Source: Leptidea sinapis
Taxonomy: Eukaryota > Arthropoda > Insecta > Lepidoptera > Pieridae
DNA length: 64,000 nucleotides
Assembly (NCBI RefSeq): GCF_905404315.1
Contig: NC_066287.1
Coordinates: 8,308,001-8,372,000 of the forward strand
Direction: 5' to 3'
Positions within the stretch are counted from its first letter, which is position 1; each line of letters starts with the position of its first letter. The notes beneath the pieces are model-generated. The model was not told the DNA's origin. It saw nothing but the letters and a program-made list of their open reading frames with translations, and did not search any database. The position numbers were made by a program, and so were the translations under genes. Shown here one piece after another: positions 1 through 12,300 of the stretch.

Positions 1-131
1 ATTCCAGTATCACCATGGACTTCTGGCGAGCAGCACGTGTTGCGGGTTTGATTTTCAAAATAAAACGAAAACAGCGCCGCCATAGACCTCCTGATGCTGA
101 CAGTTTGCGCCAGAACTTATCCGCGCCCTAA
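1..131 (+). CDS. Possible last coding exon of an unknown gene
   Basis: A reading frame open from the window edge ends with TAA at 129-131. It encodes about 42 residues with a basic stretch (IKRKQRRHRPP) and ends in LRQNLSAP. A possible splice acceptor (attccag) lies at 1-7, so the exon could start at base 8. A candidate polyadenylation signal AATAAA lies near 510. The family is not recognised, and an open frame this short can occur by chance. The call depends on sequence to the left of the window. Confidence 0.25.
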   Translation, partial: SSITMDFWRAARVAGLIFKIKRKQRRHRPPDADSLRQNLSAP

Positions 132-1575
132 AATGAGGAACACTTCAGAAATGAATTTTAACACAACTTTTCGAACGCATTATTTTTTTTTAGGTATCTT
201 TTTAATAATTGTATTTGTTGGAAGCGATTACTAATTATTATGACAGTAATCACATCAAAAGTAATAAATATTTGACGAATAAAACGCTTTTAGCTTTAAA
301 CACGATTCATACTTTGGATGCAACACCTAACAAACTAATCTGTATTGTAGATATATTAAAGCCATTGTAAAATACTCTATTGATTGAAAAGAGAGGCTAT
401 TGACTTTCTTGTATGTTCTTCTCACGAGCTCTACATTTTCCGATGTTAGATTCAGTAATTTAAAAGAAATGTATACATAGTGAGGATTCAAAAGCACTTA
501 GATTGATTGAATAAAGTTTATTTGACTTTGAAAATGTCGCAGTTTCTCCCCATCTAATAAAAATGTGGTTCTGAGAATGTAGCGTAAAATATTCCCAAGC
601 GAAACTCGTCCAATATCTTTTTTATAGAATAGTCAATATGACGTAACAATTAAGAAGTAATAGCTGTACATAAAAACTAAAATACTTACAAAAGATCTTA
701 TGCATCAAAGGTAGGACTTTGATTTTTTTATTTGAGCGTCTTATCAGTTAGATTTTCTTTTTATTTCAATTAAGATAGATGTTTGGATTTGTAGTCCAAA
801 GTATATTCGGGACTGTAAAATGTTTCTGGATTCAGCGATCCATTGACATTTGACTCATACTTACATAGGAATACATACCCCCAGGCGTGAGCTACAGTCA
901 CGGGTATGTAGAGGTTAAGAATTGTAGTGAAGTACGCAGAAATTTGTTTTTTTTTTCGAAGTTTTACCCAATACTTGGTAAGTTGCTACTTTTATAATAC
1001 ATCTAGATTATATTTCCAAGACATTAGAATAATTATTATTGTTAGCATAAATTCAACTTGAAAGAGCGTCCATTCAAATTTAATATGGACTTTGAAGCGT
1101 TGTTTTCCTTGCCTGATTTTATTATGTATTTATTTTGGAATACGGTGAAATATTTTTTAGAGATTCTTAAGTCTTTCGATAAGAATATCTCAAATTATTA
1201 CTATGAAAGCATTTACAGTTTAGTTTGTATTAGAAAGAACATATAAAGATGATTGATTATAAAACCAGAAACACTGATAAAAAAAAATATTTTTTTCATT
1301 GAAAATACTTATTTATTCTAAAATATAACGGTTTTTCGACTTTGTGTCGTGTGTGTAAAATAAAATAAATTTATGCATGGTCTTAGTTTGTTTCGATAGC
1401 TTTCATATACATTGATATTATCCTAACTATAAGCATTATTTTACTTTTTTTGTAAAATAATACACATAGATACACTTTATCATCCACAATCTAAAATCGG
1501 AACGGCAAAACTGTGCATAAAGACAATGTAAGCATACTTATCTCGGTAGTCGTGTGTCACTGTCCGAATAAAACC
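132..1575. other. AT-rich intergenic sequence, no gene seen
   Basis: No convincing exon or repeat was recognised. The only longer open frame (1058-1246, plus) has the low-complexity composition expected of random AT-rich DNA and no splice or start context. Confidence 0.5.
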
Positions 1576-2413
1576 TGAGGGCCTACCATCAACTTTTAAT
1601 AAGCGATGCGAATCCGATGCAGTTGAGTTTACGTACCTAAACTGAATCACTCAAATTCGCTTCTTCGCTTATGAAGAATGAACGAAATAAAATTGCGTTA
1701 GTAACCTAAAATGATATGATTTTAGCGGTTTTTTTGCGTAGAAAATAATAAAAATGCATTTTAAAATTGCTCAATTGCGTCGAATTATAAACCATTAAGC
1801 CCTTTTTTATACTTATTAAATAATAGTAATATAGTTCTTGAATTACAAATTAAATGTTGGCTTATGTATTTTCATAAAAATAACGAGTTATGAACGCACC
1901 TCCATTGATATTTGATTTGACAGGACCACAGAGTACATATTTTTCAATTCGTTCTTGCGAACAGGCCTGGGCCATTACTGCCTCGTCTTTAATATTTTCA
2001 TTTTTGGTATTTATTTTCATTATTTTGTTTTACAAAAAAGTTCAATAAAGTATTCTCATCTCATCTTTAATAAATAATTTTTTTCTTTTCTATGTTTTCA
2101 CTATTTTTTAAAAGTTATTACAACACGATTCAGTTTCCTCTAAGGAAGTAGCAACTTTTTTCGAATCGGTCACTTTGACAAATAAGCTATCCAGTTTAGG
2201 TTGAAATAACACCTCATGGTACGAATGAATGAACGAACTAAATCAGTTTGCGATTATCAACTGAATCATTTTTGACATCATTGCGATTTAATCAGTTGAT
2301 TTGTCGTCAACCTAAATTAGATAGCTCTAATCACGACGTGGTACGAAATAGCAAAGCAGTTCATTTTAGGTTGTCAATTGAATCGCAATAAGAGTTCATG
2401 GTTGGCCCGCTGC
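1576..2413. mobile_element. Non-autonomous DNA element with imperfect terminal inverted repeats
   Basis: The left end (gggcctaccatcaactttta) and the reverse complement of the right end (gggccaaccatgaactctta) match as an imperfect terminal inverted repeat. Sub-terminal motifs such as cctaaaatga and aactgaatca recur inside in both orientations, as in foldback-type MITEs. No transposase is present. The interior at about 1905-2070 looks like unrelated repeat sequence. Confidence 0.5.
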
Positions 2414-3027
2414 ACTGAATAAATGTCTTACATTGCTGCTTATTGACCAAGATGTTTAAAACAACTGGAGTAAATGCAGCAATGAAAAGATATAACAGGT
2501 GACGCTTATTATGGTGTAATTTGAAGGATATTACACATTATGGCTTTGTTTTTACACGACGTGATCTGCCTATACTTAATGTATAGAATGTCATTAACAT
2601 GACCAAACTTCTATATTTTCTTATCCATAGCCTCACTACCTTTTCTGCTACACCACATCACCCTTAAAAGAGCGAGTCAAACAAGAGCCACTACTTCTTT
2701 CAGCCTCTAAAATACACACCATTCTCAACCATCAACGTAGTTCAAACCAATGCTCCTCTATGAACTGATAAGTCCCCATTTTTATTGTAACTGCGCATAT
2801 GCGCCCAAAGCTACGTTGAGGTAGGTAACTGTTTTCCTAATAATTTAACTCTCCTTTCAATGTGCCCCCATTTTCTTCTATTTAAATGATACTTGTTAAA
2901 CGGGCGTCTCTAACGCCAAGTCCTCTGATTTCCCTGTTGTTGAACAGGAAAAGGAAATGTGACTTTCACGGAACACGACGTGAGTCCCAACCCCTGAGGG
3001 AGTCTGTATCGGTGTCCAATATATACA

Positions 3028-3080
3028 AGAAAAACCGACATAAAGTCCACTAATTTAGTGGAATTCATGTCGGTTTTTCT
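3028..3080. repeat. Long hairpin (inverted repeat)
   Basis: The arms agaaaaaccgacat and atgtcggtttttct enclose a second inverted pair, tccacta/tagtgga. Together they make a nearly continuous stem of about 25 bp. It lies about 250 bp downstream of the CTNNBL1 stop codon. It may be the end of a degenerate mobile element. Confidence 0.6.
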
Positions 3081-3335
3081 TTAATTTAATTTAAATTTTT
3101 AAATCCAGAGCTACTAATATTATACAAAGTTACGTAAGTTCGAATTTACGAAAATCATTAACATTTACTTGCATTATAACATATGTATATAAAATAATTA
3201 TATGTAATGGTAAGCTTCGCTATAGAAACTCAATTCTGTAACCCATTTAATAACCTCGTTATTTCTAGTAACATCACACTAATCTGGGAACCCCAATAAA
3301 AGTACAATGGACTCTTGTAGTATTTATTACGGAGT

Positions 3336-6300
3336 TCAGAACTTGTCAACGAGCTGCAGGATGTGCTGCTGCTCCTGTTGTCTCCACTCCTCGCTGCCCG
3401 CGTCTCCCAGGTTGCCCGCGTACTCTGCACATAATATGATATCACATTAAATCACTGCTCAGGGTGAGCCTCATAGTATGTCGTAACTCATATCATAAAT
3501 GAAAAATATTTTGTGTTTATGTTTGTTTTTAAGAACATTCACCAGACCATCAGAATCTTACACCCTCCAGACCTCAGCGTCAACAGTTATCTCATGAAGT
3601 TTCGTAAAACAACAACGTTTGTAGAAAAAGTGTTACACTTCATGGAAAATATTTGCCACAACTAACAAATGTCACGTGACTTTTGTGTATTCTATCGGGC
3701 ATAATGTCATAGCACAATACAGTCATAGAACAGCACTTTAACTTCATACTATAGCGCCGACACGCACACATTTATTTACACGACCGCTAAGCAATCTTGG
3801 GAAGACAAAACTATTAAGTGCCACGCCGTGGTCGCTGTTCGAGTTAAATTAGCTGCACCACGCTGTCCGCGTTGTCAATATTTTTGTATGTACCAACCCA
3901 TAGCGCTCCGCCCAGACGTAGGTATAAATTTGAAAGAGACCGCTGAGTTACGCTACTGTTCTATTACTTGTACTGTGGTAATAGCTAGTTGTTACCTCTC
4001 ATAACGTGACGTATAATTTTCAAGGAGCCACCCCTCAGCGACAGAACTCGCTGCACTCTCTGTTTGATAGACGCAGCGCCCGCCGTGCACACCTGCACAA
4101 TAAAAACGTCCAATAATTATTTCTTCTTAATTTTTGAGAAAAGTGACGATACGAGCAAGTCCCATCACCTGATGGTACGCCCGCCCCACTAAAATGTTGT
4201 TTCTTTCAGGGTTTTTGAAAAAATCTGGCCCACCACATTCTTGAAAAAAAGGCGCAGCCGTGGTACGCATCTAGGCTGCATAATAGATTTTTATTTATAG
4301 TATCATATAGTATGAGATCCCACCGCTCGATACTAGAGGTACGTGTTTTTTTGTTTAAACTAATTTTAAATGATCGTTTCGGGAGTATGCAATGTATTAG
4401 CGATAGGTTGCCAACAAAAAAATTGGCCGCAAGTACCAGTAATTTATTTTAATATAATTAATATTCTGATGTTAATTACACCTTGGTTCGGGCATTTTTT
4501 AACTGGCAACCATGGTTAGAAAGATTAAAAGGTAAAGATAGATTTCTTATTAAAATTATAAAAAACAGACGATTACAAATTATCAACAAAAATGTACCTG
4601 TTTACGCCTGGCAACGTTTTATAATGCAGCTGACTGAGAGCTGACAGCCATTTTTTTTTTCAATTCTTGACATAATTTCTTTAAAAAACATAAAGATGAA
4701 ATTTACATCCGAAAAATAATTCTACTAAAATAAATTACACGTACTTGCAGCCAAATTTTAATAGGCAAGCTAACGCTATTACATTGCATAGATACTCCCT
4801 AAACGTTAATTTAAAATTAGTTTCATCAAAAAAAAAAACCCGTACCTGTAGAATCGAGCGGTGGGATCTTAGGCTAATAATATAAATATTGCAATGTTGG
4901 TCGATACACTCCCGATAAGGGAGCCGAGAGTGTACAGAATAAATCTAAATAAATCTAAAGTTATATTAGCTTTCTTTTCTTAGCTATGTTCATTGATGCA
5001 CAATAAACAACTAGACTCACAATCACGCTCAAATATTCTCTGGAGTAAAACTCTGCCTACGCGTCTATTAGGCAGAGTTTTTATTCAGTTTGCGCGGCGC
5101 TTTGATTACAACGCCACGCAATAACAAAGTCTTCGGTGAAAAACTGTTCAAATTACACCAAATCCAAACTTAAATAAGATGGAGTGTCGTATTTCAAGTA
5201 AATGCCCTTTAAATTAACACAATTATGTAACTAACTTGACTAAGTTTTGATCATTTTGTTAAATAATTACATTTCAATAGCCAAAACAAAATATATCGCC
5301 AACAAAATGTAACGTAATGAGCTTCTTATAAGCGTATACAATATACTTTGAACATTACTGTAACGAAATAAGGTGTTAATTTGAATGATTCTTCTAAGGT
5401 TATCTGTAAAGTAAGTGTACACGTATCTAAAACGCCGCTCGGACGATTTTTGACGACCTTTTAATAGGCGATTGGAAGTGTAAGTAGTTGTTTATAGTTC
5501 GTCAATGGCTATGTTATATAATAACACAAACGAGACAGTATTAGTGGAATCAAAACTTATAGTAATATATTTTCAGTGTATAATACATATAATTACCTCT
5601 AATATAATTCTATCAATGAGTTGTAGCGTGAATAGACCGCCGGATAAACGCCTCAGATACTGCTCGTCGTCATCAAGTTGTTCTGCTTCTTGCTAAAATA
5701 TAACATTTACGATAACAATAAGGATGTGACCTTATCGACGAATGTTGCGACCGCTAGATTAGTATACTTCAGATATTTTTATTTCAATAAGGGACGAGAC
5801 GAGCAGGACGTACAGCTGATGGTAATTGATACGCCCTACCCATGACAATGCATCATGATTCTTGAGAAACCCAAAAAATTCTCAGCGGCACTACAATTGC
5901 GCTCGTCACCTTGAGACATACGATGTTAAGTCTCATTTGCTGAGTAATTTCACTAGCTACGGCGCCCTTCAGACCGACGCACAATAATGCTTACAGATTA
6001 ATGCTTCACGGCAGAAATAGGCGCTGTTGTGGGATCCATAATCTAGCCTGCATCCTGTGCAAAGGAACCTCCCGATTTTCACAGCATCATGACGTACGGT
6101 ATTTTGGTGTGGCGTCATGCTGCTGACATTGATATAGTGTTTGCTCTGCAAAAGAGAGCTTTTCGTGCTATATATCAGCCTGGTTATTGACAGTCACTCA
6201 AAGAAAAATTTAAAAAAATAAATATTATCAGTAAAATATAAATAAATTATGTCAGTACATTTATAAAAATTTAATATACGTCCACAAAAATCGCCTTTTT

Positions 6301-9300
6301 GTCTAATAGCGATTTTCATTATTTTAACACTAGAAATAAGGGATTGCTTGTAACTAATTCTAGTAGGCTTCATAATATACATAATAGCTTTAAGGGTAAA
6401 TGTATACACATTTATAACTGTTCAGGCATTATCTATAAATAAATTTAAATGTTTTATTAAAAAATAGCTCGCTCGTAAATCTTACTGCTCCACAGCTGAT
6501 TGGACTAGATTTAGATTATTTTATAGCAAAAACAAAGACAGTACAATAATGTATTAAAAAGAGCGCAAAAAAAAGAATACTAGGAGTGTTTCTTGCGCCG
6601 CTTCTTCTCTCTCAGAGTGCCATTTGTTTCCGAAGCAGTGGTAGTGTTAGAAGTGACATCAAAAAGAACTCTAAAGGAATTAATTTTGAGAAAATAAATG
6701 CTTTTTATCATATTTGGTAATAACCTAAGACAAAAGTTTGTGCATTCACTGATAAAAATGCTATATTTGTCGCAACTCCTGGATTTACTGGGTTATTACA
6801 GTCTGTATCGGCATACTTGTGATCATATCGAGCGACGATCAGTTCCGTGGTCAATTAAGGATAGGGTTACCACCCGCCCGGATTAATTAGGACATACTAA
6901 CTGCGTACACCTTGCTTAAACGGCGGCAACGCTCCTGTGATTCCTCTGGTTGTTGCAAGATAATGTGGGCGGCGGTGATCACTACAACAGGAGACGCTCG
7001 TTTATCCTCATTTTCCGTAGAAAAAAAATGATAAATAATATAAATCCAACAGAATAAATATTTATAATTTTAATGAATAATTATGCTTAGATAACTTATA
7101 CGTCTAGATAGACTCTTGCTGTTAGACAACAGATGAAAACAGGCCACGAACAGAAGTCTAGTGTGCGTGACTAGCTACGTCTTACACTCGCGATTTGTAT
7201 GACACTTTGTGTTAGTGTGCGTGCATGACTCAAAATAGAGGTCAGTTCTAAACTCATTTATCTCGACATTCATAATTTTTTTTCGACGTTTTCACAGCTG
7301 TCATAGTCGTATCGTATCGTATCGTTATAGACGTATAAAATATGATCTAAGGAATTATGAATCAGTCATAAGTTTACCAGTTACATGTACCTCCATTTCC
7401 TTTTCAGTGCGGTCCACTTTATCCATATACTTGAAGTGCAACTCCAACAGTCGGTCCACCTTCTCCAGATCGTTCTCTGTGAACTTTGCCAGCAGCCGCT
7501 GCCGCTGGCTCCCCTGGCAGTTCCGTAGCATGGACGATATGATCGAAACGACGTGCTCTGAATATTAAATATATTGGCGGAATTAACACTAAAGAAAACT
7601 TGTATCACTTGTATAATTATGAATTTCCGCAAAGTAACGCCTAATTCAATAAATTTTCTTTTTTTTTTAAATATTAAACTAAGATCATTTATATATCTAG
7701 ATAGATTCTGACAGAAAAGTGAAAACTTCGAAAAAAATGAGAATAGAGTTAGGCTCTGTTTTGAGCAATTCACGCACACTGAAAGTGTCATACAAATCGC
7801 GAGTGTGAATATTTCATAAATCGCTATTATATTTCATGTTAAGAATTTGATTAGACGATATAATTATGTTTGGTATCGTAGAGAAGTCACTGACAGACCA
7901 CTGTAACACAATTCATACTAGTTTAGCTGTGTTTGCTATCTGTATGTAAATAATGTAATATAGAAACATATCTTAAGCTTGTAGTATTAATAATATGTGT
8001 TTATTTATTTATTTATTTATAGGACAACCAGTAGTTGTTACATTCTAATGCGCTTAAAATATATCAAATATGAACAAATAATGAGTTGAATGTACAACAA
8101 ATTAAGGTGTCACAACATGCACGGTCTTTGCTTCCGTGTCACCAAGAAAACAATAATATAAAATAAAAAAAATAAAGCAAAAATTATAAAATCAAGATAC
8201 GAATTTGAAAAGAAGAAAAAAAAATGAAGATGAATATTAATCATTTGGCGCCTAACAATCTCGTAAATTTTTTTTTAAACGCAGGTAAAGAATCTTTAGT
8301 GTTGTAATACAAGGTACCTTCATGTTGATCCACTGTCAACAGTCGTTTCCGTTTCGGCGTTTTCATAAATAATGGAAACACGGTGCGAAGTCCCAATATA
8401 TCAACGAACTTGTTGCAATTATCTTTTCCATCCACTCCGGCTAATGCATGGTCTAAGACTTTCAAGGAGCCATTTCTGGACATTTTCTTTTCTCTGAAAA
8501 AATATATAATTCAAAACAGTTTCAATGTTATATTGAGGTATAAAAGTATCTGGAACACGGCCACATTATCTCTAGACTAGAGAACGCGAAGACCCTCCCG
8601 TTCCCATTTCACCACCCGCGCTCGTCCTGTTGTGTAGGTACGGTTTGTAGATTCATTACCGTTAGGTACATGTCGTGCTATCACTGCATTGTTTTTGTAC
8701 TTTTCATTGTTACGTTTGACTTTTGTTGTTAATAGTTTTGTAGTTTCTGTTATTCTGTGTCGCTATAGTAGTTCTACCATAAATAAAATTATTACTAAAC
8801 CCAAAGTCTTTCATAGATTTTTCATTATTATAACATTAATACGCTTTACATCAATCTATAATACTGACAAAATAAATCATAGTTGTATTAATAATAGTAC
8901 CCTAGTTATTGTTGTTTTAAACGTAATAAAGCGACGATGTGACGTCATCGACGAAGACCAAAGATGGACCAAAAGGTGACTGTTGAGAAAGGACCTCAAG
9001 GGGTACCTAGATGGGAATACGAAATCATCCAGGTGAAAGGGTAGTAATTGGTTTCAGCTAGCACAAACTAGAGAAGACTAGCAATGCTTGGAGAAGGCTT
9101 TCACCTGCAGAGGGGGGGAAACATTTAGTTTCACAAAAGCAATTAATTTTGTAAATCTTTATTTCAAAAAAATATAAGGCATTTTAATTTTATTTTTACA
9201 AGTATATAAAGATGTAACAACAACAATAATAACAAAAATAAATGACTAGAGTTTTCGTACTTCTTGCGAACGAAATTTTTCCCACCCAACCCATAATAAG

Positions 9301-12300
9301 TGTTAATTCCGGCAATATTCGTCTTCAAACAATTAAACACGTGTTTCGCCTCTACACGAGGCATCTCCAGGAGATGTTGACTCGCCAAACTCTGGCACGA
9401 GACTCTCGTACTAAAAATCACAACACTTGGACACATGTTTATTATGTCAAAACAGTATTTTAAATGTGTGATAAACTCGTTGATAAAAAGTAAAGAAACC
9501 TAAAAGAAAACTGGCAATAAGAAAACAATATTTTCACAGCACTATCAGCATATTATATTTTACCTCAACATAAGATTCATGAGCTGGAGCCCTTCGCCTC
9601 TCAAGAATCGGTCTCTGTTAGCGGCTTCCATCAGAGCACAACAAAGAGAATCAAACATATTTTCCATTGCCTCTTGCTCCTCCGGTCCACTGGGATCGTG
9701 ACGTTTGTAGAACTATAAAAATGTTTGAAGTGAGCTCAAAAGTAAAAAAAAAATTAACAAATGGTACAGTTTTGACATGGACTGTCCAGTCATAAATTAT
9801 TGTTAGTGAGCGTACAAAGGAACAAAACATTTATGGAAAGGATAGTTCGTCCCAGTCATACTAACAAAACTGGTTTGAAAAGGAGAGTTGGACCCAGTTA
9901 TAAATAATTCCTAGTGAGCGTTCTTATTAAGGCGAGATTATCCCAACACTTTAGGTAAAAATCGCTCGAACGTAAGATTCGATAGGTACGCATGGACACG
10001 GGCGTCGGGCATGGCTGAGAACGAACCGAGCGATGCGGGTCAACGACCGCCGAGCCGGAAGGACCGCGTAATATTTTTTAAAACTTACAGTTGCGCTAGA
10101 GTACGGAATTACTGTGATATTTTTTATGCATTTTTAAAGTAAATCTTTTTTATCGCCGTATGAGAGAAATTTTATATTACGCGCAAAATTATGATTTCAA
10201 CAATATGGGTATCGTATCCGAGGTTCTCGAGGGTGCAGAGAACGAATTTGGGATCATTTTTGAAGTCCAAGATGGCCGCCGTGTCAACTTATGATTTCAA
10301 CAATATGGGTATGGTATCCGAGGTTCTCGAGGGTGCAGAGAATGAATTTGGGATCATTTTTGAAATCCAAGTTGGCCGCTGCGCAAAAATATGATTTCAA
10401 CAATATGGGTATCGTATCCGAGGTTCTCGAGGGTGCCGAGAACGAATTTTGGATCATTTTTGAAATCCAAGATGGCCGCCGCACAAAATTATGATTTCAG
10501 CAATAAGGGTATCGTATCCGAGATTTTTGCAGAGAAACCTCCACGATACAAGGATAGTAGGGAAGATGTTCTAACAGATATGCTGTCGCATCATCGTAAT
10601 TTTTTTACTATCATTCCCGATTTGTACTTGTTTGCTAAAACCTTATGTAATGTGAGCCCGAGAGAAACGAACACAGTACCGTTCTTGACAGTGGTCACGG
10701 GCGTACTGCTGGCATGAGTGTTTATACCCATCATAGTTTTATGATAATATAAAACAATTCATATAAAAAAGCCTATTTTTCAAAAAATAAATCTATCGAG
10801 ATTTTTTTTCATAATCGTGTTTTCGAAGCTGTAATAATTTAGATAAAGAAATGAAGATAAACTGGTCAAAAAATTGGAACCGTAGTATTTGTAGAAGTAT
10901 TTTAAGTAGATTTTCAAAAATGTTACTTTTTAGGACTATAGCGCCTTAAGTAAAAAAACATTTTTGAAAAGGATGGTCCGTCCCAGTCACTTTATTCCTA
11001 GTGAGCCTATAAAGTAACAAAACATTTTTAAGAAGGACAGTTCGTCCCAGTCATAAAATATTCTAAGTGAGCATAAAAGTAACAAAATTATTTTAAAATG
11101 GACAGTTAGTCCATGTCATAAAATGCGTATAAAGTACCAAAACATTTTTAATGTTTTTGCGCACTTGCTATCCCTATTACCCTAGCATATCCCTATTAAG
11201 CTAGCATTAGGGTTAAAGGGATTACCATTATTTTGAATATACGGCCATTAATATATAATTAAAAAAAAGAATATTTACCGCCAATTGTTGCAACAATACA
11301 TCTATTCCATCAATTTCTCCAAGTAGCTTTCTATTTTCAGGATTATTTTGCAGAAGTATTGATAATATTTCTGTTGCATACAATTTATTAGCATCAAACG
11401 GCAATTTCATCTGAAAACATGAATTTAAATCAGTAAGGAGGCCATTAAAAATGTCTCAACCACAATTTTAAGATTTTATAATGAATTACCTTCAAACGTT
11501 TTAATATCCATTGAAGGAAACCTTGTTTTGCAACATCCACACACAATTCTGGTTTAAACTCTGTTATATTTTCTATGATACCTAAAAAAAAATTATACAT
11601 AAGAGAAACACAGTGACTCTATCTCGTGCTATATAGGTCATACGGTTTGTCTTCACGGAGTCGGATCCTTGCAACAAAATATATAAGAATAATATAAACA
11701 CCTTTGTGTATCAGAAAGAGTAGCTCTGCTAAAATTGAATTTTGAAAATACACTGCTGTCTGTAATTCAAGTTTATGCTTCCACGGAAAACCCAAGTGAA
11801 GAAGAAATAGAAAATTTTATAATGCTTTGAAAACTCAAAAAATCTGATAAAACTTTTGATCATGAATCATACGAGGATCAGACTGAAACTTCTAAGAAAA
11901 CTGATTATACTACCAAGATATTGGTTTTATTATATCATTTCAAATTAGTTACCCCAGTATTTTTGGCTAAAATAAGAATTAGGGACAATTCCTTGTGTGA
12001 ATGTGGTCTAGATGAGGGAAACGTGGATCATTTATTCGTCAATTGCCCTTTGACGCAACCTTCTTTATACAATTTTATACCTCCTGAAATTCCCCGCCCA
12101 ACTTCCTTTAAATGTCTCCTCTCCCTAGTTTTCACTCCTTTTGTATATATTTTGTGTAAATATATTAAAATAAATAAGATTAAGTGGTAAATAGCACTTA
12201 GTACTTATATCAAATAATTTAAGTAATTATATTTGTGATGTCCCTTATAGTCCTAACAGCATGTATATTTGTTTCAGGTATAAGAAAATAAAACTTGTTT

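Noticed and set aside
5505..5696. Plus-strand frame ending SSSSSCSASC
   Set aside because: It is the antisense shadow of CTNNBL1 exon 11 (5597-5692), which encodes LRRLSGGLFTLQ on the minus strand.
8383..8580. Plus-strand open frame
   Set aside because: It overlaps CTNNBL1 exon 9 in antisense and has no family resemblance.
10191..10717. Short proteins from the 100-bp array (plus and minus frames)
   Set aside because: The period is not a multiple of three, each frame runs only two units, and no start or splice context supports translation.
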